Assembly (NCBI GenBank): GCA_016191165.1
Contig: JACPPF010000158.1
Coordinates: forward strand, 1 to 64,000
Length of the DNA stretch: 64,000 bases
Source: Planctomycetota bacterium
GTDB taxonomy: Bacteria > Planctomycetota > Planctomycetia > Gemmatales > Gemmataceae
Direction of reading: 5' to 3'
Positions 34,181-42,077 of this stretch are shown here, one piece after another; position 1 is the stretch's first letter, and each line of letters begins with the position of its first letter. The translations under genes were made by a program, and so were the position numbers. The notes beneath the pieces were generated by a model, which searched no databases, was not told where the DNA came from, and saw only the letters and a program-made list of their open reading frames with translations.

Positions 34181-35137
34181 ATGCGACGACTTTATCCGCT
34201 ACTCGTCCTTTTTCTCACTCCCGTCCTGTTCGGCTGCGGCCGGGAATCCCAGGCGAAGTTCGGCGGGCGCACGCTCAGCGTCACGCAGACGCATCAGAGC
34301 GATCGGCCGATTAAGGTCGTTTGCACCACCGGCATGGTGGCGGACCTCGTTCGCAATGTTGGCGGTGATCGTATCGCCGTCGAGCAACTTATGGGAGCGG
34401 ATGTCGATCCGCACCTTTACAAGGCAACCTTTGCCGATGTCACCAAGATGAACGACGCCGATGTCATTTTCTATTCCGGGCTGCACCTGGAAGGCAAGAT
34501 GACCGAAGCCCTGGAGGAGTTGGCTCGCAAGAAGCCGAGTTTTCCGGTGACGGAGTATCTCAAGCCCACGGCGATCCTGATCGACGCCCATCAACATCCC
34601 GATCCGCATGTCTGGTTTGACGTTTCGCTCTGGAGTGAAGTCGCCGGCATCATCGGCGATGCGCTGGCGCTTTACGATCCCGCCAACTCCGCCATTTACA
34701 AAAAAAACATGGCCGCCTATCGCCTCAAACTGGCGGAACTGCATGACGAGGCGAAGAAAAAAATCGCGTCCATCGAGCCCGTGGAGAAGCGGGTCATGGT
34801 CACATCGCATGACGCCTTCCGCTATTTCGGCCGGGCGTACGGCCTTGAGGTGCGCGGCATTCAAGGCATCAGTACCGATGCCGAGGCGAGCGTGCGGGAC
34901 ATCAATGAACTGGTGGACTTCCTCGTCCGGAGGAAGATCAACGCCGTGTTCGTCGAGACCAGCGTCAGCCCACGTACTATGAAATCCCTCCAGGAAGGCT
35001 GCAAGGCCCGTGGCCACACGGTGGTGCTGGGCGGCGAGCTTTTCTCCGATGCGATGGGCAAGGAAGGCACGGCGCAAGGGACGTACATCGGCATGATCCG
35101 GCACAATGTAAACACCATCGTGAAAGCGCTCAGGTAA
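34181..35137 (+). CDS. Metal ABC transporter substrate-binding lipoprotein
   Basis: A Zn/Mn/Fe-type (cluster A-I, TroA/PsaA/YtgA-like) binding protein of about 318 residues. The lipoprotein signal MRRLYPLLVLFLTPVLFGC has the lipobox Cys. Metal ligands fit by position: His in ADVDPHLYKA, His in HPDPHVWFD, Glu in GISTDAEAS, Asp in GGELFSDAMG. The Glu rather than His in the third place favours Mn or Fe over Zn, but with low certainty. The start could also be GTG at 34169. It is first in a four-gene operon. Confidence 0.93.
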   Translation: MRRLYPLLVLFLTPVLFGCGRESQAKFGGRTLSVTQTHQSDRPIKVVCTTGMVADLVRNVGGDRIAVEQLMGADVDPHLYKATFADVTKMNDADVIFYSGLHLEGKMTEALEELARKKPSFPVTEYLKPTAILIDAHQHPDPHVWFDVSLWSEVAGIIGDALALYDPANSAIYKKNMAAYRLKLAELHDEAKKKIASIEPVEKRVMVTSHDAFRYFGRAYGLEVRGIQGISTDAEASVRDINELVDFLVRRKINAVFVETSVSPRTMKSLQEGCKARGHTVVLGGELFSDAMGKEGTAQGTYIGMIRHNVNTIVKALR

Positions 35138-35141
35138 TCGC

Positions 35142-35168
35142 GTTTAGCCGCTCGCCATTGGCGAGCGC
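35142..35168. repeat. Hairpin, GTTTAGCCGCTCGCC family
   Basis: GTTTAGCCGCTCGCCATTGGCGAGCG, a stem of CGCTCGCC and GGCGAGCG, between the lipoprotein gene and the ATPase gene. Same stem as 25707-25727 and 49146-49166. Confidence 0.75.
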
Positions 35169-35195
35169 GTTGCGCTCAAAACGGTGGACGGAAAC

Positions 35196-36017
35196 ATGAA
35201 CGCCATGCACACGGTCGATTCGAGCGCCGCACCAACAATCAAACACGCCGTGAAGGTTCCGATCCTCGACGTTCACGATGTCACCGTCGCCTATCATCGC
35301 AAGCCGGTGCTCTGGGACATCGACCTGACGTTGACGCAACCGTGCCTGCTTGGCATCGTCGGTCCGAACGGCGCGGGCAAAAGCACGCTCATCAAGGCAA
35401 TTCTGGGGTTGGTGCCGCTCGTGAGCGGGTCGGTGCAAATCTTTGGGCAACCCGTCACAAGTCAGCGAAAGCGAATCGGCTATGTGCCGCAGCGGGAGAG
35501 CGTCGATTGGGAATTTCCCGTCAGCGTTCTCGACGTGGTCTTGATGGGCACGTATGGGAGCCTGGGCTGGTTTCGCCGGCCAGGCGCGACGGAGAAGGCC
35601 TGGGCGCGTCAGTGTCTGGACATGGTCGGGCTGCGCGATCTGGAGGATCGCCAGATCGGGCAACTTTCCGGCGGGCAACAACAACGCACTTTTTTGGCTC
35701 GCGCCCTGGCCCAGCAGGCGGACGTTTATTTCATGGACGAGCCGTTCGCCGGCGTCGACGCGGCCACCGAGCGCGCGATTTTTTCGCTGCTCGTCAATTT
35801 GCGCGAGCAAGGAAAAACGGTGTTGGTTGTCCACCACGACTTGCGCACGGTGCCGGCGTATTTCGATCAAGTCGCATTGCTGAACGTGCGTCTGGTCGGC
35901 AGCGGGCCGACTGCCACCGTGTTCAACGAGGGCAACCTGCGCCAGACCTATGGCGGCCGGCTCGCGGTCTTGGAAACCCTGAGCCAGGCGGTGGAGGCGC
36001 AAGAGCGCACGAAATAA
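35196..36017 (+). CDS. Metal ABC transporter ATPase
   Basis: A 273-residue ABC ATPase of the Mn/Zn/Fe import family (ZnuC/MntB/YtgB type). Walker [10 protein letters not shown] is at about residues 55-63, the signature LSGGQQQR at about 157, and Walker [12 protein letters not shown] at about 178. A His follows in VVHHDLRT. The ATG at 35196 is preferred to GTG at 35184. Second gene of the operon; a repeat lies on each side of it. Confidence 0.95.
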   Translation: MNAMHTVDSSAAPTIKHAVKVPILDVHDVTVAYHRKPVLWDIDLTLTQPCLLGIVGPNGAGKSTLIKAILGLVPLVSGSVQIFGQPVTSQRKRIGYVPQRESVDWEFPVSVLDVVLMGTYGSLGWFRRPGATEKAWARQCLDMVGLRDLEDRQIGQLSGGQQQRTFLARALAQQADVYFMDEPFAGVDAATERAIFSLLVNLREQGKTVLVVHHDLRTVPAYFDQVALLNVRLVGSGPTATVFNEGNLRQTYGGRLAVLETLSQAVEAQERTK

Positions 36018-36143
36018 ACCAGCCCGGTGCGCAAGCGACGGGGTTTTGACGAAATTCGCGACCCCGTCGCTGGCGCTCCGGGCTAGTACAAGGACGCAAG
36101 CGACGGGGTTGTGCCCTCCCCGTCGCTTGCGCTCCGGGCTGGT
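36017..36143. repeat. AGCGACGG-family palindromic repeats, two copies
   Basis: Two linked inverted repeats (AACCAGCCCGGTGCGCAAGC to GCTGGCGCTCCGGGCTA, then ACGCAAGCGACGG to CCGTCGCTTGCGCTCCGGGC) in the gap between ATPase and permease. Same family as 9246-9310 and 25334-25400. Confidence 0.85.
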
Positions 36144-36154
36144 GAGAAAATCCT

Positions 36155-37063
36155 ATGACCGATTGGCTCACCTACAACAGCCTGATCGTTTTGCAAGGCG
36201 TCACGCTTCTTGGCGCTTGCTCGGGCGTCATTGGCTGTTTCGCCGTGTTGCGACGGCGCTCGCTGGTCGGCGATGCGCTGGCCCATGCGTCTCTTCCCGG
36301 CGTGTGCCTGGCTTACCTGATCATCGGCGAAAAGCACTTCTTTGCCATGTTGATCGGAGCGTTCCTCTCGGGCCTGCTCGGCATCGGCTTTCTGGCGATC
36401 TTGCGCAAGTTCACGCGCATCAAGGAGGACGCCGGGATTGCGATCTTGCTTAGTGTTTTCTTCGGAGCGGGAATTGTCTTACGCAGCGTGATCCAGCAGA
36501 TGCCCGCGAGTGGACGGGCGGGGCTGGATTCGTTCATCTTCGGGCATTCCGCGGGCATTGTGCAAAGCGATGTTCACTGGATCACGGGTCTGTCCGCCGG
36601 CACGCTGCTGATCGTGCTATTGTGCTACAAGGAATTTCGGCTCGTCGCATTCGATCCAGAGTTCGCCCAGGTCCAGGGTTGGCCCGCGCGGCTCCTCGAT
36701 TTCGCGTTGATGTTGCTCCTGCTCGGCGCGGTCGTGATCGGCCTGCCAGCAGTCGGCATCCTTTTGATGGCGGCCATGCTGATCATTCCCGCGGCGGCGG
36801 CCCGGTTCTGGACGCAGCGGTTTTCCTTTCTGCTCCTGCTCTCCGCCGGCGCCGGCATGGGGTCAGGCATCGTCGGCACGATTCTCAGTGCGAAATTCGG
36901 GGTTCCGACCGGAGCGTGCATCATTCTGGTTTGTGCCGCCTTCTTCTTCATTTCGCTGCTTTTCGCGCCGGGCCGGGGCGTGGTGGCGCGCATCCTGGCG
37001 CGCCAGCGCAATAACCTGGCCCTGCAAGCGCAAATGAAAGCGGGAGAGGAGCCGCCGCCATGA
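36155..37063 (+). CDS. Metal ABC transporter permease
   Basis: A 302-residue ABC-3 family permease with eight or so hydrophobic helices. ATPase-contact region: RRRSLVGDALAHASLPGVCLAYL at about 30-52. It continues with FGAGIVLRSV and the GLPAVGILLMAAMLIIPAAAARFW segment at about 192-215. Its stop overlaps the next start by ATGA (37060-37063). It works with the other permease half as a heterodimer. Confidence 0.95.
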   Translation: MTDWLTYNSLIVLQGVTLLGACSGVIGCFAVLRRRSLVGDALAHASLPGVCLAYLIIGEKHFFAMLIGAFLSGLLGIGFLAILRKFTRIKEDAGIAILLSVFFGAGIVLRSVIQQMPASGRAGLDSFIFGHSAGIVQSDVHWITGLSAGTLLIVLLCYKEFRLVAFDPEFAQVQGWPARLLDFALMLLLLGAVVIGLPAVGILLMAAMLIIPAAAARFWTQRFSFLLLLSAGAGMGSGIVGTILSAKFGVPTGACIILVCAAFFFISLLFAPGRGVVARILARQRNNLALQAQMKAGEEPPP

Positions 37064-38376
37064 CCGGAGCCGAGTTCCATCAGGCGTTCTGGACGGTCGC
37101 CATCGCGGCGGTGTGCAGCGTGTCGTGCGCTCTACTCGGCTGTTTTCTCTTGCTCAAACGTATGAGCATGTTGGGCGACGCCATCGGCCACGGCGTGCTG
37201 CCTGGCATCGTCCTCGCGGTGCTGCTGACAGGACAGGTCACGAGCGTTTATGTGCTGCTTGGCGCGATGATCTTCGGCGTCTTGACTGCGGTACTGTCCG
37301 AGACGCTCGCGTCGTCCACGGAAGTCACCGAGGACGCCGGGTTGGGGGTCGTGTACACCTCGCTCTTCGCGGCCGGCGTGATCTTGCTGTCGGTATTCGC
37401 ACGCCATGCCCATCTCGATCTGGATTGCGTATTCCTCGGTCTGCTTGAGGTCGCGCCTTTACGAACCATGTCGTTTCTCGGTTTCGACATTCCGCGCGCG
37501 GCGCCGACGATGGCGCTGGCCCTGGGATTGACGCTTGGGTTTCTGTTGGTGTTCTGGAAGGAATTGAAGATCGCGGCATTTGATCCCGCCCTGGCCGCGT
37601 CGATGGGGTTTTCGCCCCGGGTCATCAACTATCTCCTCATCGCCCTGATCGCGGGGAACACGGTCTCGGCCTTTGAGGCGGTCGGCTTGATCCTGGTCCT
37701 GGCGGTCCTGATCGTGCCGGCGGCCAGCGCCCACTTGCTCACGGATCGCCTGGGCGCGATGCTCGGCTGGTCGGCGTGCTTCGCGTTATCCGCGTCGGTA
37801 CTCGGCTTTGCCCTGCGCGGCCTGGGCGGGTTCTCGCTCGACATCTCCGGGATGATCGCCGTGGTGTTGGGCGTGCAGTTTGCCGTCGTTGTGCTGCTGG
37901 CGCCGCGGCATGGCATTCTGGCAAAGGCGTGGCGCAACCTTCGACTGTCGCTGCGCATTGCCGCGGAGGATATTCTCGGGACGCTCTATCGCGCGGAGGA
38001 AGCCGGCGTCGTCACGTTTTCGCTCGCGCTGAAGGACCACGGGCTTTCGAGCTGGGTGATCTGGCTGGCGCATCGCCAGCTGGTCCAGGCGGGGTGGATC
38101 GAGACCAACGACAAGGGCCTGCTCGTTTTGACCGCTTCGGGCCGGCAGCGAGCGCAATACGTGGTGCGGTCGCATCGCCTCTGGGAGACGTTCGCCGGTG
38201 AGTTCCTCGACCTGCCCGCCGACCATGTCCACACGGCTGCCGCCCGGGTCGAGCACTACATTGGCCCAAAGTTGCAGGATGAACTCGCCACGGCCCTCAA
38301 CCAACCGCCGATCGATCCGCACGGCAAGGCGATCCCTCCGTCCGCTGTTGAGACCCCGCCGCCGCCAGCGAATTGA
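37060..38376 (+). CDS. Metal ABC permease fused to a DtxR/MntR-like repressor
   Basis: A 438-residue fusion. Residues 1-290 are an ABC-3 permease (RMSMLGDAIGHGVLPGIVLAVLL near 35-56; AVGLILVLAVLIVPAASAHLL near 210-230). From about 298, AAEDILGTLYR opens a DtxR/MntR-like winged helix (LSSWVIWLAHRQLVQAGWIE, then GLLVLTASGRQRA). Next is VRSHRLWETFAGEFLDLP and VHTAAARVEHYIGPKLQDEL, which match the metal-binding dimerisation helix, then IDPHGKAIP. In a by-eye alignment the His before and the Glu-His pair are kept, but the Cys/Glu ligand position is Ala. The layout equals chlamydial YtgCR, reported to release its repressor part. Confidence 0.9.
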   Translation: MTGAEFHQAFWTVAIAAVCSVSCALLGCFLLLKRMSMLGDAIGHGVLPGIVLAVLLTGQVTSVYVLLGAMIFGVLTAVLSETLASSTEVTEDAGLGVVYTSLFAAGVILLSVFARHAHLDLDCVFLGLLEVAPLRTMSFLGFDIPRAAPTMALALGLTLGFLLVFWKELKIAAFDPALAASMGFSPRVINYLLIALIAGNTVSAFEAVGLILVLAVLIVPAASAHLLTDRLGAMLGWSACFALSASVLGFALRGLGGFSLDISGMIAVVLGVQFAVVVLLAPRHGILAKAWRNLRLSLRIAAEDILGTLYRAEEAGVVTFSLALKDHGLSSWVIWLAHRQLVQAGWIETNDKGLLVLTASGRQRAQYVVRSHRLWETFAGEFLDLPADHVHTAAARVEHYIGPKLQDELATALNQPPIDPHGKAIPPSAVETPPPPAN

Positions 38377-38390
38377 TACTGAGTATCAAT
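38372..38390. promoter_or_regulatory. Fur-like palindrome upstream of bfr
   Basis: ATTGATACTGAGTATCAAT is an exact 9-1-9 palindrome. Its core TGATACTGAGTATCA matches the 7-1-7 Fur box pattern TGATAATNATTATCA except for one base in each arm. It overlaps the stop codon of the permease-repressor gene and lies about 180 bases before the bacterioferritin start. Confidence 0.5.
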
Positions 38391-38572
38391 ATTAAGTCCT
38401 TAAAATTCAAGATGTTGTGGCAATCCAGTCTTGCGATCAGGCGGCCGTTCCTCTATCTGTGAAAATAGCTACCACCCGTGGGCTATTGGCTTTCCTGATT
38501 CCATGTTCGGCTGATCGCTCAAGGCTTATAGCTGAAAGCCTATTCCTGACGACTTTTACCAAGGAGCAAACC

Positions 38573-39049
38573 ATGAAAGGCAACGACCAGGTCATTGAAG
38601 CGCTTAATCGCGCGCTGACCATCGAACTGACGGCGATCAACCAGTACTTCTGCCAGGCCAAGATGTGCATGAACTGGGGCTTCAAGCTCCTTGGCAAGAA
38701 GCACTACGAGGAATCGATGGGTGAAATGAAACATGCCGAGAAGCTGATCGATCGCATCCTTTTCCTCGACGGCGTTCCGGAGATTGCACGCTACGACGTG
38801 ATCCGCGTCGGCACCGATGTGAAGGAGCAATTCGAGAACGATCTCAAGCTCGAAATGGGCGGCGTGAACCACTACAACGCCGCGATTGAGCTGTGCGCCA
38901 AGCTGAAGGACAACGGCACGCGCGAACTCCTGGAGCCGATCCTGGTCGAATCGGAAGAGCACGTCGATTGGCTGGAAACGCAGCTTGGCCTGATCGCATC
39001 GGTCGGGTTACAAAACTACCTGTCGGAGCAGATGGGCGGGCACGGTTAG
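38573..39049 (+). CDS. bfr: Bacterioferritin
   Basis: A 158-residue iron-storage protein aligning without gaps to Escherichia coli Bfr. Heme Met52 is in EMKHAE, and ferroxidase ligands Glu18, Glu51, His54, Glu94 and His130 are in place. At position 127, where Bfr normally has Glu, this protein has Ser (LVESEEH: Glu126, Ser127, Glu128). The ATG is preceded by AAGGAG. It follows the metal importer operon after a Fur-like palindrome, consistent with iron control of storage. Confidence 0.95.
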   Translation: MKGNDQVIEALNRALTIELTAINQYFCQAKMCMNWGFKLLGKKHYEESMGEMKHAEKLIDRILFLDGVPEIARYDVIRVGTDVKEQFENDLKLEMGGVNHYNAAIELCAKLKDNGTRELLEPILVESEEHVDWLETQLGLIASVGLQNYLSEQMGGHG

Positions 39050-39056
39050 CCGAATT

Positions 39057-39094
39057 CGTATAGCGCCCGCCTGACCCCAGGCGAGCGCTATACG
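39057..39094. repeat. Palindrome at convergent gene ends
   Basis: CGTATAGCGCCCGCCTG-ACC-CCAGGCGAGCGCTATACG, 17-bp arms with two mismatches. It lies after the bfr stop and runs into the last codons of the MnmE-like gene, whose TAG stop (39088-39090 on the minus strand) is inside the repeat. Possible bidirectional terminator. Confidence 0.8.
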
Positions 39095-40101
39095 CAAACG
39101 GCGCGCACCCAGGCGATTTGTTCAGGCAAACACGGCACGGGCTCGCCCGGTTCCGGTGGCGCCGGCACAAGGGCGTGGGAGACCGCCTGGCACAATTCCT
39201 CCAGTCCCGCGCCGGTTTTTGCCGACGTCCGGCACGAACCGGTCACGTTCTCCCAGTCCCACGCCGCGGGCTGATCGATCTTGTTGATGACGTACATCCA
39301 CGCTCCCGGGTCATCCGGCAAGGTTGGCTCGGCGGCGCCGTCGAGCACCCACAACCGCAGGTCGGCATCGCGGGCTGCCGTCCGGGCGCGGTCGATGCCC
39401 TGCCCTTCCAACTCGCCCGCGCCGGCGCGGATGCCGGCGGTGTCGATCAGTTCCACGGGCCAGCCATCGATGGCGAACCGCACGGCCACCGCGTCGCGCG
39501 TGGTTCCTGGCGTCGCCGCGACGATGGTGCGCGTGTAGCCCGCCAGCGCGTTCATCAGACTGCTCTTGCCCACGTTCGGCGCGCCGGCGAGAGCGACCTG
39601 CCACGGGGTGATAAGATGCTGGCCCAGGGGAATCAATTCTTTGATGCGGGAGATCGTCCTGGCGTCATTCTTGGCTTCAACCTGCTGCCAGGCGCCATTC
39701 GCCTGGTCCCAGAGGATGGCCGCCGTGCGCGCGGTCGGCGCCTGCGCCAGCATTTCGAGGAATCGGCCTTCGGCGCCCAGAAATTGAGGCCAGGGGACTT
39801 GTGTCGCGCCTTCGGCTTCGCACAATTCCACGATGCACCGCACGACCTCGATCCCGCCGTGGCAGTGAACCTCAATCTCGGATTCCGGGAGATCGTGCTT
39901 GACGGCAAGGATGACGTCATCGCCGAGATCGGGGCCGAGCTTGCCCAGAAAAAATCTCCCGGTACTCGGTTCGTGCGGCAAGGCGCCGGCGCGAGGCTTG
40001 AAGAGTCGATGAGCGATGGACCAGGCCAGCGACCCACGCAGGGCCACGGTGGCGATGGCGGCCTTGCCCGGGGGGGTCAAGCAGGCAACGTGCGTGTCCA
40101 T
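39088..40101 (-). CDS. MnmE-like tRNA-modification GTPase, short form
   Basis: A 337-residue protein with the MnmE order: an N-terminal fold (MDTHVACLTPPGKAAIATVALRG, about 1-105) with EIEVHCHGG, a shortened helical part, and a G domain. In the G domain G1 is GAPNVGKSS (about 172), the K-loop/switch is TPGTTRDAV, G3 is DTAGI and G4 is NKIDQP. Canonical MnmE has about 450 residues with a C-terminal CxGK Cys motif; this one ends 25 residues after ATSAKTG-like CRTSAKTG, in AVCV, and lacks it. It starts 4 bp after coaX. It may be a paralogue with another role or a truncated copy. Confidence 0.85.
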   Translation of the reverse strand: MDTHVACLTPPGKAAIATVALRGSLAWSIAHRLFKPRAGALPHEPSTGRFFLGKLGPDLGDDVILAVKHDLPESEIEVHCHGGIEVVRCIVELCEAEGATQVPWPQFLGAEGRFLEMLAQAPTARTAAILWDQANGAWQQVEAKNDARTISRIKELIPLGQHLITPWQVALAGAPNVGKSSLMNALAGYTRTIVAATPGTTRDAVAVRFAIDGWPVELIDTAGIRAGAGELEGQGIDRARTAARDADLRLWVLDGAAEPTLPDDPGAWMYVINKIDQPAAWDWENVTGSCRTSAKTGAGLEELCQAVSHALVPAPPEPGEPVPCLPEQIAWVRAVCV

Positions 40102-40105
40102 GACG

Positions 40106-40846
40106 TCACCTCGCCGCCCTGGAATGGAGGATGCCCTCCAGCGTCATTTCGGGCCAGACGTCCTTCGACCGGTGCAGTTTGGCGGCGATAACGCCGGCGT
40201 CGCCTCCGGTCAGGAAAACCTCAAACGCCGTCGGGAACCGATGTTGAAATTCGTTGATGAGGCGTTCGATGCCGCCGATAACCGCATGGAGGATACCGGC
40301 CTGAATGGCGGGACCGGTCGACGTTCCGGGCAGCGTGGCCGCCTCATCCAGCGGCACCAGAGGCAGCAGGGCCGTGTAAGCATGCAGCGCTTTCGCCATC
40401 AGGCCGAAGCCGGGGAAGATCGCGCCGCCACGGAAGACGCCGGCGCAGTCGACATAGTCAACCGTGACGGCCGAGCCGGCGTCGATGAGGATGGCGGCGA
40501 CGTTTTCCTGCCGGCGTCGGTTCGCAGCCACGGCGTTGAGCAGGCGGTCGATGCCAACCGCTTCGGAGTTTTCCAGATCGACGCGAATCGGAAGTTGCGA
40601 GTTCGACGTCAACAATTCGACGCGGTCGCAACGCGCTTTGAGCCAGGTTGCCAGCTCATCACGCCGGGCCGGGTGAACGCCCGCAAGAATCCAGGGTTGC
40701 ACGCGCTCAATTTTCCAGGCGCGCCACTGTGCGTCCCAGGCGTTCGGATCGTCCGGCGGTAACGACGCCACGCTCCACACGAGGTCGGAGCTGCATAGCC
40801 CCCACTTCATGCGCGTGTTGCCGACATCGACGACGATGGGACCCAT
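40106..40846 (-). CDS. coaX: Type III pantothenate kinase
   Basis: Catalyses the first step of CoA synthesis, phosphorylating pantothenate. The product has 246 residues from the ATG at 40846, which has GAGG 6 bases before it; an ATG at 40858 is the alternative. The phosphate-binding motifs are IVVDVGNTRMKWG at the start, ILIDAGSAVTVDYV near 120 with the metal Asp, and GGAIFPGFGLM near 140. It lies 66 bp downstream of obg. Confidence 0.93.
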   Translation of the reverse strand: MGPIVVDVGNTRMKWGLCSSDLVWSVASLPPDDPNAWDAQWRAWKIERVQPWILAGVHPARRDELATWLKARCDRVELLTSNSQLPIRVDLENSEAVGIDRLLNAVAANRRRQENVAAILIDAGSAVTVDYVDCAGVFRGGAIFPGFGLMAKALHAYTALLPLVPLDEAATLPGTSTGPAIQAGILHAVIGGIERLINEFQHRFPTAFEVFLTGGDAGVIAAKLHRSKDVWPEMTLEGILHSRAAR

Positions 40847-40866
40847 TATGGACCTCATCAGTTTTA

Positions 40867-40904
40867 CGTTTAGCGATCGCGTGGCGCGACGCGGGCGCTA
40901 AACG
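40867..40904. repeat. Palindrome, GTTTAGCGC family
   Basis: CGTTTAGCGATCGCGTGGCG with CGACGCGGGCGCTAAACG, arms imperfect in the middle, in the obg-coaX gap. Confidence 0.7.
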
Positions 40905-40912
40905 AAGACGGC

Positions 40913-41902
40913 CTAGCTTTCCTGCAACAACCCCGCCACGCGCCCAACCAGTTGCGCCAGCCCCTGCCCCGTCACCGCGGAAATTGCCAGCACCTCGCGT
41001 TCCAGGTCGCGCTCCATTTGCAAGCGGATCTCTTCGCTGCCGGTCAACTCGCACTTGCTCATCACGACAACTTCCGGCTTGCCCGCCAACTCCTGGCGGT
41101 AGAGTTCCAGTTCCTTGCGCACCAGCCGATAGTTTTCCGCGGGATTGCTGCCGTCGGTCGGCAACGGCTCGACCAGATGCACGAGCACGCGCGTGCGCTC
41201 GACATGGCGTAGAAACTCGTGGCCCAAACCGATGCCGCTGTGAGCACCTTCGATAAGGCCTGGCAGATCGGCGAGAACGAAGACGCGTTCGCCCCCGGTG
41301 TGGACGACGCCCAGATTTGGATGCTTGGTCGTGAACGGGTAGTCGGCAATTTCCGGGTGCGCCTGCGAAAGCCGACTTAGAAGGGTCGATTTGCCCGCGT
41401 TGGGCAGTCCGATGAGACCCGCATCTGCGATGACCTTGAGTTCGAGGACCAGCCAGCGTTCTTCGCCTGGTTCGCCCGGTTCGGCCTCGCGCGGCGTGCG
41501 ATTGGTGGCAGTGGCGAAGCATTTGTTGCCTCGCCCGCCGCGCCCGGCCTTGGCGACGATCACCTCATCGCCATCGTTGACTAGGTCGCGCAAGATGTTG
41601 CCTCGATCGCGATCCTTGATGATGGTTCCCGGCGGCACGGCGATGACGACGTCCTCGGCGGAGCGCCCGGTTTTCTGAGCGCCGCTGCCAGGACTGCCGC
41701 TTGGGGCGCGCCAGTGCTTGCGATTGACGATGTCCGCCAGACTGTCGGTGCCTGCGACGGCGCGAATGATGATGCTGGCGCCGTCGCCCCCGTCGCCGCC
41801 GTCCGGTCCTCCTTTGGGTACGTACTTTTCGCGCCGGAAGCTGACGCAGCCTCTGCCGCCGTCGCCGCCCTTGACGAATATGGTTACGCGGTCGATGAAC
41901 AT
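40913..41902 (-). CDS. obg: GTPase Obg/CgtA
   Basis: Conserved ribosome-assembly and stringent-response GTPase, 329 residues. The start at 41902 (MFIDRVTIFVKGGDGGRGCVSF) gives the Gly-rich Obg fold of residues 1-157. Then G1 GLPNAGKST at about 165, G3 DLPGLI, G4 SKCEL in place of NKxD, and ISAVTG as G5. The usual C-terminal OCT domain is absent or very short. No Shine-Dalgarno is seen; upstream sequence up to 42067 is unlikely to be coding. Confidence 0.95.
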   Translation of the reverse strand: MFIDRVTIFVKGGDGGRGCVSFRREKYVPKGGPDGGDGGDGASIIIRAVAGTDSLADIVNRKHWRAPSGSPGSGAQKTGRSAEDVVIAVPPGTIIKDRDRGNILRDLVNDGDEVIVAKAGRGGRGNKCFATATNRTPREAEPGEPGEERWLVLELKVIADAGLIGLPNAGKSTLLSRLSQAHPEIADYPFTTKHPNLGVVHTGGERVFVLADLPGLIEGAHSGIGLGHEFLRHVERTRVLVHLVEPLPTDGSNPAENYRLVRKELELYRQELAGKPEVVVMSKCELTGSEEIRLQMERDLEREVLAISAVTGQGLAQLVGRVAGLLQES

Positions 41903-42077
41903 GAGGAGTATTGTAGCAGGTGGGAACGACGCGTTCAGCCATACCGCAGAGCATTCAAACATAAGGGCGCCGGTATTCGGTGAAACAATCGCGAAATCAG
42001 AAGTGAATCCTCGCTCAGTCCGGCCCAAGTTTGGCGACCTCCCTTTCGGTTGGACCGCGCGGCGCACGCACCTTTGC

